A stretch of DNA of 64,000 nt from SpSt-333 sp040751955 (GTDB taxonomy: Bacteria; Bacteroidota; Ignavibacteria; UBA10030; UBA8401), in assembly GCA_040751955.1 (NCBI GenBank), contig JBFMFY010000011.1, positions 1-64,000 on the forward strand. Direction: 5' to 3'. The position numbers and the translations under genes were made by a program. Shown here piece by piece: positions 9,011-17,204 of this stretch. A model generated the notes under the pieces. It searched no databases. It saw nothing but the letters and a program-made list of their open reading frames with translations, and had not been told where the DNA came from. Within the stretch, counting starts at the first letter, position 1. Each line of letters starts with the position of its first letter.

Positions 9011-10579
9011 TCAGTTCTCCTTCCCGTTTTTTCGTCCTGTCACAATTCTGAAGCCGGCATGCACAACCACTCCGATAAGGGTAAGAACAATTGCGGTGAC
9101 CCCCAACGATTCAACGGCTACGTTATGGTCACGTCCCGGAATGTAAAAATCCTGCAAGTTGCCAATGCGGCTGTTTTCTCTTGTGTGACATTCATTGCAT
9201 TGAACAGTTTTCTCTTTCGGTGATACCATGTGATTGATAGGCCAGTACATTTCAGTTTTAGCAAAAATGTATTGCCCGCTGTAGGGAAGACCGACATAGT
9301 CCATACCGTGCTGTATTGACGATTGCCAATCAAAATCTTTCCAGAAACCGCCTTCTCCTTTTTTGTTGGCAAATGTTTTCGGCTGTACGATCATTTTATT
9401 AACAGGATCGTACGGCTGCTTTGCACGGTGAATTTTTACGGGGATGATCTTTGCATCGGGATCATTGTAACTGCCGTGCAATGTATTCATTTGAATTGGA
9501 ATGTCTGCAGAAATCGTATCTCCGGTGAGATAGTGCGATGCCGTTCCGTTGAACCACACATATTCCGGTTTTACGTTTTGTTTCCAGGTAAATGTTCCTT
9601 TGATCGAGGCGTATGTGATGTTGCCGAGTGAATCAAATGTTTCAATCGGTTTTCCGTCAACAAGTTTACCTGCCGTTGACCAATCCCACTCCATTTTGGT
9701 CGCATTGACTTTTGCGTATTCCGGGATGTGGCATGTTTGGCAGGCGACTTTCAATGTATGTTCGTTGATGACATCATTCTCGTGCGGTGTCTCGGTATGG
9801 CATTGTTCACACGTCGATCGGTTGCGGTTCATCGAAGAAAGTGAATACACTTTGCCGAGCATTTGATGTTGTTTAGTTTTGTGACAGTCAACGCATTCAA
9901 GATTTGCGCCGTCACTTGCCATGTGCACATCAACGTCGCGATGCGTGTCGAACAACGCCTTTTCAAGATCGCCGTGTTTCACATTGTTACCGCCGCCGCC
10001 GAAGAAATGGCATGTGCCGCAGTTCGATTTTGTCGGTTTCCCCACACGCTGCGCAACAAAGGAAAGATCCACAGACGGATCGGGCATTCCTGCTCCCGCA
10101 GATTTTTTTACGTACGTCTCGCTGTTGTCGTGGCAGGCAAGGCAATCGACATTCAGCGGATTGGTGAAGTCAAAATTCTTATCTTCCCACCCGTAGCCGA
10201 TGTGGCATTTGTTGCACGACTGTTCGTTGGTTGAAATGCCGATGCAGAAATTGTTCAGGATGTTCTTCTTTCCCACGTAACGAATGCCACGCCCTTCTAT
10301 ATATTCTTCTCTTTCCCAATTCCAGTGCGATGACTTCATCACTTCGGTGTGGCGTTCCGTATGGCATTCAATACATGCGGCAGTCACTTCCTGTGGTTTT
10401 GCGAAATGCTTCCTTAATTGAGGAAACTTAGAATGGTCAACAGACGTTTTTTCTTTTTTCGAATATTGTTCTTTTAATTCTGCAAGCGGTGTCGGTTCGA
10501 CGTCTTTTTTTGTAATTGTGGCAACAAAGTAGAGTGCGATGATTCCAAATGCGATGAGAGGTATGATGAATCGTTTCAT
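9011..10579 (-). CDS. Octaheme c-type cytochrome, tetrathionate reductase (OTR) family
   Basis: This 522-residue multiheme cytochrome has eight CXXCH sites: CIECH (from residue 69), CNKCH, CLACH, CGTCH, CVDCH, CEQCH, CQTCH and CNECH. An N-terminal hydrophobic helix (residues 3-21) acts as export signal or anchor. A second helix near the C-terminus (SLGVTAIVLTLIGVVVHAGF) suggests it stays membrane-bound with a periplasmic heme domain. OTR enzymes can reduce tetrathionate and also nitrite or hydroxylamine in vitro, so the true substrate is open. The neighbouring YeeE/YedE and cytochrome b genes favour a sulfur substrate. No clear ribosome site precedes the ATG. Confidence 0.9.
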   Translation of the reverse strand: MKRFIIPLIAFGIIALYFVATITKKDVEPTPLAELKEQYSKKEKTSVDHSKFPQLRKHFAKPQEVTAACIECHTERHTEVMKSSHWNWEREEYIEGRGIRYVGKKNILNNFCIGISTNEQSCNKCHIGYGWEDKNFDFTNPLNVDCLACHDNSETYVKKSAGAGMPDPSVDLSFVAQRVGKPTKSNCGTCHFFGGGGNNVKHGDLEKALFDTHRDVDVHMASDGANLECVDCHKTKQHQMLGKVYSLSSMNRNRSTCEQCHTETPHENDVINEHTLKVACQTCHIPEYAKVNATKMEWDWSTAGKLVDGKPIETFDSLGNITYASIKGTFTWKQNVKPEYVWFNGTASHYLTGDTISADIPIQMNTLHGSYNDPDAKIIPVKIHRAKQPYDPVNKMIVQPKTFANKKGEGGFWKDFDWQSSIQHGMDYVGLPYSGQYIFAKTEMYWPINHMVSPKEKTVQCNECHTRENSRIGNLQDFYIPGRDHNVAVESLGVTAIVLTLIGVVVHAGFRIVTGRKNGKEN

Positions 10580-10603
10580 ATTTTGTCATAATTAGGGGGT
10601 TCG

Positions 10604-10664
10604 GGTTTCAAGTCTCACGTTTCAAGCAATTGTTTTTTATGCATGAAACCTGAATCATGAGACA
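10604..10664. repeat. Hairpin-forming degenerate repeat between merR and the cytochrome gene
   Basis: GTTTCAAGTCTCACGTTTCAA (10605-10625) is opposed by TGAAACCTGAATCATGAGAC (10644-10663), so GTCTCA/TGAGAC and GTTTCA/TGAAAC can pair. The same words recur at 17.95, 24.75 and 26.36 kb in this window. Confidence 0.55.
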
Positions 10665-10670
10665 TTTTTA

Positions 10671-11111
10671 CTATACCGCAATTCTCTGTGCAATTGCTGA
10701 TTTTATCTTTTCGCAATTGCTTGCAAGTTTATAGACGTCGCACAACCGACACTCCCTTACAGCACAAACTGAGTGTTCATGCTTGTACGTCCAACAACCG
10801 CCGGAATGATTTTGAAATGCCGGGCATGCAGTGCGTTCTTGCTGGCTGCATTGGATAATATCCCAGCAGGGGATCATTGCGTGAATACGCTTCATTCCTT
10901 CGATGCTGATTTTATCTTCATTGATGGCTCTGCGGATGCATTCGAGACGTTCGATGTCTGCATCGGAATACAGGCGCTGGTTTCCTGTAGTTTTGAAAGG
11001 AGCGATAAGACCTTCGCTTTCATACATCCGCAGCGTCTGAACGGAAACATTTAACATCCGTGCAGCGGTGCCAATCGAATAAAGGGGAGTATCGGAAGTT
11101 TGCGTCGTCAT
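10671..11111 (-). CDS. MerR-family regulator with cysteine-rich (two-CW-like) C-terminus
   Basis: This 146-residue regulator has a MerR winged helix-turn-helix at residues 10-78 (YSIGTAARMLNVSVQTLRMY, then the GNQRLY wing). The C-terminal half carries eight cysteines in a CW...CPAF...CW...C..C pattern (C82, C88, C96, C106, C116, C121, C124, C133), resembling two-CW-type domains; metal, Fe-S or redox sensing is plausible but unproven. The frame is open to a TTG at 11132, but ATG 11111 is preferred. A 12-bp inverted repeat starts right at its start codon. It is upstream of and co-directional with the octaheme cytochrome and permease genes, and may control them. Confidence 0.85.
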   Translation of the reverse strand: MTTQTSDTPLYSIGTAARMLNVSVQTLRMYESEGLIAPFKTTGNQRLYSDADIERLECIRRAINEDKISIEGMKRIHAMIPCWDIIQCSQQERTACPAFQNHSGGCWTYKHEHSVCAVRECRLCDVYKLASNCEKIKSAIAQRIAV

Positions 11112-11158
11112 ATCTACAATTATAGTTGGCAAGTTTTATGCCATGGATAATTGTAGAT
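11112..11158. promoter_or_regulatory. Inverted repeat (probable operator) at the merR start
   Basis: ATCTACAATTAT (11112-11123) and ATAATTGTAGAT (11147-11158) are perfect 12-bp inverted repeats separated by 23 bp, directly upstream of the MerR ATG. Each arm is near-palindromic (CTACAATTATAG). Position suggests autoregulation; binding is not shown. Confidence 0.55.
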
Positions 11159-11264
11159 TTGCTTTCAATTTCGGCTTAATCAGCCTATATTGTCTTCTAT
11201 CTTTTGCAAAACAACGAAATTTCGATTCTTATCAATGACAAAATTGTCGCAACACCCGCCATAA

Positions 11265-11285
11265 ATTCTTGTATTTTACAAGAAT
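11265..11285. promoter_or_regulatory. 9-bp inverted repeat upstream of ppdK
   Basis: ATTCTTGTA-TTT-TACAAGAAT is a perfect palindrome with a 3-nt centre, about 120 bp before the ppdK ATG. No T-run follows, so an operator or mRNA leader hairpin is more likely than a terminator. Confidence 0.4.
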
Positions 11286-11403
11286 CTCGTGGCACTTTAA
11301 TTGCACTCACGGAAACAGATTTTTATAGTACGCCGAATGTGTATGAAAAAGTCTGATTTCACTTTTACCAATCATTTGTGCTTTAGAAAGGATAATTTTC
11401 ACA

Positions 11404-14154
11404 ATGCCAAAGTATGTCTATAGTTTTGGCGGTGGCCGCGCCGAAGGAAAAGCCGACATGAAAGCATTGCTCGGAGGCAAAGGAGCAAATCTTGCTGAAA
11501 TGACAAACATCGGCTTACCGGTTCCCCCCGGATTTACAATTACAACCGAAGTATGCACGTATTACTACGCGCACAACAGACACTACCCGACAACGCTCGC
11601 AAAAGAAGTGTATCAAGCAACACAGAAACTGAACAAAGCAATGAAAGCAAAGTTCGGCGATCCGAAGAATCCTTTGCTGGTTTCGGTTCGCTCGGGCGCG
11701 CGTTCATCAATGCCCGGCATGATGGATACAATTTTAAACCTCGGCATGAACGATGTTGTTGCGGAAGGGTTGATCGAGAAGACGAAGAATCCCCGTTTCG
11801 TGTATGATTCGTACCGCCGATTTGTACAGATGTACGGCGATGTCGTGATGGGTGTGCGTCCTGTTGGCAAGCATGACAAGGATCCATTTGAAGTAATCAT
11901 CGAACACAAAAAGAAATCGAAGCAGGTTCAGCTTGATACCGATTTGACCGCGGAAGATTTAAAAGATCTTGTGCAACTGTTCAAGAAAGCAATCAAAGAA
12001 AACACCGGAAAAGAATTTCCGGAAGATCCCGAAGAACAATTATGGGGAGCAGTCGGCGCCGTGTTTGGTTCATGGAATAATGAGCGTGCCATCGCATACC
12101 GTAAGATGAATAATATTCCCGGTTCATGGGGAACAGCAGTGAATGTGCAAGCGATGGTGTACGGCAATATGGGAGAGAATTCCGGAACAGGTGTTGCTTT
12201 CACGCGCAATGCTGCAACAGGTGAAGATGAATTCTACGGCGAATATCTGATGAACGCGCAAGGCGAAGATGTTGTTGCCGGTATCCGCACCCCTCTGCCG
12301 ATTGTTGAATTAAAGAAAGCACGCCCGCAAATCTACAAACAACTCGATAACATCCGCAGGATTCTTGAAAAACATTTCCGAGACATGATGGATATCGAAT
12401 TCACAATCCAGGAAGGCGTATTGTTCATGCTGCAATGCCGCGTCGGTAAACGCACGGCGCTGGCAGCGATCCGCATTGCGATCGATATGGTAAAAGAACG
12501 CCTTATTGACGACAATGAAGCGTTGATGAGAATCGAACCTGATGCTTTGAACCAACTGCTCCGGCCGGTGTTCGACCTGAAAGAAAAAGATGCCGCAATA
12601 CAAGGGGGACGTATGCTGGCAAAAGGATTGAACGCCGGTCCCGGTGCGGCTTCAGGCCGCATCGTTTTCTCCGCACCCGATGCCGAAGAGTGGAGAGCGA
12701 AAGGTGAACAAGTGATACTCTGCCGTGCTGAAACTTCTCCGGAAGACATCAAAGGAATGGATGCAGCGGAAGGTATCCTCACCGCATTCGGAGGAATGAC
12801 CTCACACGCAGCGCTCGTTGCACGTCAGATGGGAAAAGTCTGTGTCGTTGGCTGCTCAGCACTGCATATTGATTACTCGTCACACTCGATGAAAGTGAAC
12901 GGAAAGACGATTCATCAGGGCGATTGGATTTCCATTGACGGTTCCACGGGTGAAGTGATGGAAGGGAAAATTGCAACACGTCCTTCCGAAGTAATGGAAG
13001 TGCTCATCAGCAAAACGCTCGATCCGAAAGATGCGCCGACCTATCAACTGTTTGCAAAGATCATGTCGTGGGCAGACAAGTATCGCAAATTGAATGTCCG
13101 CACAAATGCCGATCAACCGGATCAGGCATCGAATGCCGTTGCGTTCGGTGCAGAAGGTATCGGTCTCTGCCGCACGGAACATATGTTCTTCGGCGAAGGA
13201 AAGATCGGTCCGATGCGTGAGATGATTCTTGCGGAAACGGAAGAAGACCGCAAGAAAGCATTGGCGAAACTGCTGCCGCTGCAGCGTCAGGATTTTGAAG
13301 GGATCTTCCGTGCAATGGGAGGGCGTCCCGTCACCATCCGCACGATTGATCCTCCGCTGCATGAGTTCTTGCCGCACGATAAGGAAACACAGAAAGCATT
13401 GGCGCAGGAGATGGGAATCTCGTTTGAAAAAATTCACCGCCGTGTTCAGGACTTGCACGAATTCAATCCCATGCTCGGGTTCCGCGGATGCCGTCTCGGT
13501 ATCATCTATCCTGAGATCACAGAGATGCAAAGCCGTGCAATTATCGAAGCGGCAGCAAATGTGATCAAGGAAGGAACTCCTGCACTGCCGGAAATTATGA
13601 TCCCGCTCGTCGGCAATGTGAAGGAACTCGAACATCAGGCTGCGATCGTCCATCGAGTTGCCGAAGAAGTGATGAAAGAGAAGAACATGAAGTTGAAGTA
13701 CCATGTCGGCACGATGATCGAAGTGCCGCGCGGCGCACTGACTGCGAACGAGATTGCGAAAGTTGCCGAGTTCTTCAGTTTCGGCACGAACGATTTAACA
13801 CAGACCACTCTTGGCGTCAGCCGCGATGATTCTGCGCGTTTCCTCACACCGTACGTCGAGAAAGAGATCTACGTGAAAGATCCGTTTGAAGCGATCGACC
13901 AGTCCGGTGTCGGCGAATTGATGAAGATCGCTGTCGAAAAAGGACGCTCTACAAAGAGCACGCTGAAGATCGGCATTTGCGGCGAGCATGGTGGAGAACC
14001 GTCGAGCGTGGAATTCTGTCACAGGATCGGATTGAACTACGTCAGTTGTTCGCCGTTCCGAGTACCGATCGCACGATTGGCGGCGGCTCGCGCAGCGTTA
14101 AGAGATATCAAAGCAGCAAAAACAAAAAAGACAACAAAGAAGAAAAAGAAATAA
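11404..14154 (+). CDS. ppdK: Pyruvate, phosphate dikinase
   Basis: This cytoplasmic enzyme interconverts pyruvate, ATP and Pi with PEP, AMP and PPi. At 916 residues it is slightly longer than the usual 870-890. The N-terminal ATP-grasp part has LLGGKGANLAEM and the SVRSGARSSMPGMMDT loop. The phosphohistidine is H468 in GGMTSHAALVARQMGK, and the C-terminal PEP barrel has FGTNDLTQ and catalytic C859 in GICGEHGGEP. The extra length is a lysine-rich tail (KAAKTKKTTKKKKK). AAGG lies about 12 bp before the ATG. It may serve gluconeogenesis or PPi-linked glycolysis. It stands alone between the MerR block and a small coiled-coil gene. Confidence 0.97.
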   Translation: MPKYVYSFGGGRAEGKADMKALLGGKGANLAEMTNIGLPVPPGFTITTEVCTYYYAHNRHYPTTLAKEVYQATQKLNKAMKAKFGDPKNPLLVSVRSGARSSMPGMMDTILNLGMNDVVAEGLIEKTKNPRFVYDSYRRFVQMYGDVVMGVRPVGKHDKDPFEVIIEHKKKSKQVQLDTDLTAEDLKDLVQLFKKAIKENTGKEFPEDPEEQLWGAVGAVFGSWNNERAIAYRKMNNIPGSWGTAVNVQAMVYGNMGENSGTGVAFTRNAATGEDEFYGEYLMNAQGEDVVAGIRTPLPIVELKKARPQIYKQLDNIRRILEKHFRDMMDIEFTIQEGVLFMLQCRVGKRTALAAIRIAIDMVKERLIDDNEALMRIEPDALNQLLRPVFDLKEKDAAIQGGRMLAKGLNAGPGAASGRIVFSAPDAEEWRAKGEQVILCRAETSPEDIKGMDAAEGILTAFGGMTSHAALVARQMGKVCVVGCSALHIDYSSHSMKVNGKTIHQGDWISIDGSTGEVMEGKIATRPSEVMEVLISKTLDPKDAPTYQLFAKIMSWADKYRKLNVRTNADQPDQASNAVAFGAEGIGLCRTEHMFFGEGKIGPMREMILAETEEDRKKALAKLLPLQRQDFEGIFRAMGGRPVTIRTIDPPLHEFLPHDKETQKALAQEMGISFEKIHRRVQDLHEFNPMLGFRGCRLGIIYPEITEMQSRAIIEAAANVIKEGTPALPEIMIPLVGNVKELEHQAAIVHRVAEEVMKEKNMKLKYHVGTMIEVPRGALTANEIAKVAEFFSFGTNDLTQTTLGVSRDDSARFLTPYVEKEIYVKDPFEAIDQSGVGELMKIAVEKGRSTKSTLKIGICGEHGGEPSSVEFCHRIGLNYVSCSPFRVPIARLAAARAALRDIKAAKTKKTTKKKKK

Positions 14155-14161
14155 CTTATAC

Positions 14162-14193
14162 TTGGCAGGTCGGCGTTAACGCCGACCCGCCAA
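14162..14193. other. Perfect 20-bp palindrome / hairpin after ppdK
   Basis: GGTCGGCGTTAACGCCGACC (14168-14187) is fully self-complementary and is extended by TTGGC/GCCAA after one mismatch on each side. No T-run follows in either direction, so it is not a standard terminator. It sits 8 bp after the ppdK stop and just before the AGGGGG ribosome site of the next gene, where it could stabilise ppdK mRNA or limit downstream translation. Confidence 0.6.
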
Positions 14194-14207
14194 CGTAGGG
14201 GGCACCC

Positions 14208-14474
14208 ATGATGAACGCAAAAGAACGCATGCACAATTCGATTGAGCATGTGATTGACGATGTGCTGAAGATGCAAGACCTTGTCATTAAACTCTCCCGC
14301 GAGATCCATGAATTGCACGTAACGCACGAGCACACGACAAAACTTGCAATGATGAAAGAACAGATCGGCGAGCTTCACACGCGGCTCGAAGGAATACAGG
14401 AATTCATGATTCTGTGCGAAAACAAAGTCGTACATCCGTCCGATATGAAGACGGAAATTGATGTGATTCTGTAA
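14208..14474 (+). CDS. Small coiled-coil protein of unknown function
   Basis: This 88-residue soluble protein is almost entirely helical and rich in His, Glu and Lys (MHNSIEHVIDDVLKMQDL, then EIHELHVTHEHTTKL). Heptad-like leucine/isoleucine spacing over residues 10-70 suggests a coiled coil. AGGGGG at 14197-14202 is the ribosome site; two ATGs in a row (14208, 14211) leave the start ambiguous by one residue. It follows ppdK on the same strand behind a long palindrome. No family is recognised; seven histidines could bind metal, but this is speculation. Confidence 0.6.
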   Translation: MMNAKERMHNSIEHVIDDVLKMQDLVIKLSREIHELHVTHEHTTKLAMMKEQIGELHTRLEGIQEFMILCENKVVHPSDMKTEIDVIL

Positions 14475-14896
14475 ATTGAAAAACTGTGGACAAGCAGTTA
14501 CCCACCGCAAGCGTCGGACGGTGATACGTTCCAGCAGACGTCTTCATAAAACTCGCTACGAAGAACAATTTGTATTTTTCAAATTATTCTCTTTCCAAAA
14601 TTTCCACACTGCTTAAAAATCTCACGTTGAAAATCTAAACATTGCGTGTGTTGTGTGTGCAAAGAATGAAAAAGAGAATGATTCGCTTTTGCATTTGTAG
14701 TAAACTCTCAGCTTCAATCATTTGAAAATCTCACAATCTCTCACACAAAAATTAGCACACTATTTGTGGTCACAGAGTGTTGTCAAAGGTGATAAATTTT
14801 TTCTTTCTGATTTTTCTACACTTCACTTTTTTTATGCACTCAACGATCGATCCCTTTTTTTGGGAGAGTAAAACGAGTGTTGAATCAAAAAAAATA
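14475..14896. other. AT-rich non-coding region before the hydrogenase locus
   Basis: About 420 bp of low-GC sequence has no supported gene on either strand. It has homopolymer A/T runs and short words such as CTCACACAAAAATT. A hox promoter may lie here, but I found no convincing -35/-10 pair. Confidence 0.4.
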
Positions 14897-15030
14897 GTCA
14901 TACTGAGCGATCTGCCTGCCACAGGCAGGGATATTGCCGTCTGAAATAATCCTTTGACGCATCCCGATTAAAAATCAATCGGAACTTGCTCAGGAAGACT
15001 ATGACGGCGACATCGCGTCGAAGTATGACG
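14897..15030. repeat. GTCATT-family inverted-repeat element upstream of hoxF
   Basis: The element starts GTCATACTGAGC (14897) and its far side reads TTGCTCAGGAAGACTATGAC (ends 15005), which is the inverted counterpart. It includes the hairpin CTGCCTGCCACAGGCAG. The segment from about 14955 to 15030 closely matches the sequence inside the 5' end of batC (about 37382-37460), sharing TTGCTCAGGAAGAC and CGTCGAAG. It opens a false 43-codon extension of hoxF. Confidence 0.65.
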
Positions 15031-15114
15031 GTTCAATCGTGCCAGGTTATTGCGCCACGTAGCAAGTCAATGCGGTTAACCACCGCCGGAATTTCCTACA
15101 AAAGGAACCATACA

Positions 15115-16980
15115 ATGAAAGATCTTTTCCCCGACACTGCGGATGAAGTTGAGATCGGCGAGATTGCGTACCAGGATACGATGATCAACACGGTCAACAC
15201 TATCATCAAAAAGTACGACTGCAACACGACGCGTCTGATGGATATCCTGATCGACACGCAGTCCGAGTTCGGATGCATTCCGCCTCCGATCGTTGCACAA
15301 ATCTCTCGCACGCTTAACATCTCCATCGTCGATATCGAACAGACACTATCGTTCTACCATTTCTTTTCCACCAAACCGACCGGCAAGTACACTATCTACC
15401 TGAACAACAGCGTCATCGCCAACATGATGGGACGCGAAGAAGTAGCACACACATTTGAGCGTGAAGCGGGATGTAAGTTCGGCGAAGTTTCTGCCGACGG
15501 ATTAATCGGGCTTTTCTCGACATCATGCATCGGCATGAGCGATCAAGAACCTGCCGCGCTGATCAACGGCAAAGTGTTTACGAGATTGACTCCATTCCGT
15601 GTGAAAGAGATCATCCGCGACCTGAAGGCGGGGAAGCGGCTTGATGAAGTTGTCGTGGAGGGACTCGGTGACGGCGCAAACGCGCTGCCGGAGATCCGAT
15701 CGATGGTGCAGAACAACATCCGAAAAAAGGGACCGATCCTTGCCGACGGATACAAAGCGGGAGAAGCACTGAAGAAGATCGTGAAGATGAAACCGGAAGA
15801 TGTTATAGCGGAAGTGAAACTCTCCAACATCCGCGGGCGCGGCGGTGCGGGATTTCCCACAGGAATGAAATGGGAAATTTGCCGCAATGCGCCGGGAGAC
15901 GAAAAATATATTTTCTGCAATGCCGATGAAGGGGAGCCGGGAACATTCAAAGACCGCGTTATCCTCACTGAATATCCAAAGATGCTGATGGAAGGGATGG
16001 CGGTAGCAGGGTATGCAGTCGGTGCAAGAGAAGGCATTCTGTATGTGCGGTACGAATACAAGTATCTGCAGGAATATCTCGAAAAGATTATGGACGGCGG
16101 CAGGAAGAAAAATTATCTCGGGAAGAATATCTGCGGAAAAGAAGGATTCGATTTCGACATACGGATTCAGTTTGGCGCCGGTGCATATGTGTGCGGCGAA
16201 GAGTCGGCGTTGATCGAGTCTGCCGAAGGAAAGAGAGGCGAACCTCGAGACCGTCCCCCGTTTCCTGTGGAAAGCGGTTATCTCGAGAAGCCGACAATTG
16301 TCAACAATGTCGAGACACTCTGCTCAATTGTGAAGATCATCAATCATGGTGCACCATGGTATCGCTCGATGGGAACCAAAGAATCAAGCGGCACGAAACT
16401 CCTCAGTATTTCCGGCGACTGCAAGTTTCCCGGCGTGTACGAGATCGAGTGGGGATTTTCAGTGAACGACGTGCTCGAAATGGTCGGCGCATCCGATGTG
16501 CAGGCGGTGCAGGTGGGGGGACCGTCGGGAACATTGATCGGACCGAACGAATTCAACCGCACGCTCAGTTACACCGATCTTTCGACCGGAGGCTCGCTAA
16601 TCATCTTCGACAAGCGGCGCGATCTGTTGAAGGATGTGGTGATGAATTTCCTCAATTTCTTCATTGACGAGTCGTGCGGATCGTGTTCCACCTGCCGCAA
16701 TATTCCGATCTTCCTGCGGCAGAAACTTGAAAAGATTTTGAACTCCCGCGGCGTGCAGAAAGATGTCGAAGAAATGCTGGAGTGGGCAAAAATATTGAAA
16801 GCGAGCCGCTGCGGACTCGGACTGACGGCGGCAAATCCTGTAGTGACCAGCATAAAAAATTTCCGTCAATTGTACGACAAAAAAATTCAGCACGGCAAAG
16901 ACTATGACAGCAATTTTGACATGCTTCTTGCGGTGAAAGAATCGTGCGATGCGGTGGGAAGAGTGCCGCAGTTGAATTGA
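15115..16980 (+). CDS. hoxF: NAD(P)-linked [NiFe]-hydrogenase diaphorase subunit HoxF (NuoE-NuoF fusion)
   Basis: This 621-residue flavoprotein passes electrons between NAD(P)(H) and the Fe-S chain of the hydrogenase. Residues 20-160 are NuoE-like and residues 195-600 NuoF-like. Nucleotide and FMN sites are GRGGAGFPTGMKW (241-253), NADEGEPGTFKDR (269-281) and GAGAYVCGEESALIE. The [4Fe-4S] ligands are C521, C524, C527 and C566. In the NuoE-like part the usual four [2Fe-2S] cysteines are nearly gone: the first pair falls in IYLNNSVIANMMG and the second keeps only C138 (CIGMS). Start ATG 15115 has AAAGGAA upstream; a 43-codon extension to 14986 is repeat sequence. It heads the hox genes. Confidence 0.92.
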   Translation: MKDLFPDTADEVEIGEIAYQDTMINTVNTIIKKYDCNTTRLMDILIDTQSEFGCIPPPIVAQISRTLNISIVDIEQTLSFYHFFSTKPTGKYTIYLNNSVIANMMGREEVAHTFEREAGCKFGEVSADGLIGLFSTSCIGMSDQEPAALINGKVFTRLTPFRVKEIIRDLKAGKRLDEVVVEGLGDGANALPEIRSMVQNNIRKKGPILADGYKAGEALKKIVKMKPEDVIAEVKLSNIRGRGGAGFPTGMKWEICRNAPGDEKYIFCNADEGEPGTFKDRVILTEYPKMLMEGMAVAGYAVGAREGILYVRYEYKYLQEYLEKIMDGGRKKNYLGKNICGKEGFDFDIRIQFGAGAYVCGEESALIESAEGKRGEPRDRPPFPVESGYLEKPTIVNNVETLCSIVKIINHGAPWYRSMGTKESSGTKLLSISGDCKFPGVYEIEWGFSVNDVLEMVGASDVQAVQVGGPSGTLIGPNEFNRTLSYTDLSTGGSLIIFDKRRDLLKDVVMNFLNFFIDESCGSCSTCRNIPIFLRQKLEKILNSRGVQKDVEEMLEWAKILKASRCGLGLTAANPVVTSIKNFRQLYDKKIQHGKDYDSNFDMLLAVKESCDAVGRVPQLN

Positions 16981-17014
16981 GTTTGGAGGAAGATGTGGTA
17001 AAATATGAATGTGT

Positions 17015-17135
17015 GTCATTATGAATCCCGCTTGAGCGGGATGAAGAATCCGGCTGTGCGGAAGCAGTCATAGTATTTCCCACGCTGTAATCAGATTCTT
17101 CGTCCCGATTGAACACCTTCGGGACTAAGAGTGAC
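17015..17135. repeat. GTCATT-family inverted-repeat element between hoxF and hoxU
   Basis: The left end GTCATTATGAATCCCGCTTG continues into AGCGGGATGAAGAATC. The right end, read in reverse complement, is GTCACTCTTAGTCCCG followed by GACGAAGAATC. Each arm folds into its own small hairpin (CCCGCTTGAGCGGG; CCCGA...TCGGG). Length is about 121 bp. Confidence 0.75.
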
Positions 17136-17204
17136 CACTGGTATAACGTTCAATAAGTAACCGGTATCAAGTATCCAGTATCAAGAGTATTTTCTGAGGA
17201 AATC

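Noticed and set aside
14986..15114. 43-codon upstream extension of hoxF
   Set aside because: It is encoded by a GTCATT-type repeat; NuoE-like sequence and a ribosome site point to ATG 15115.
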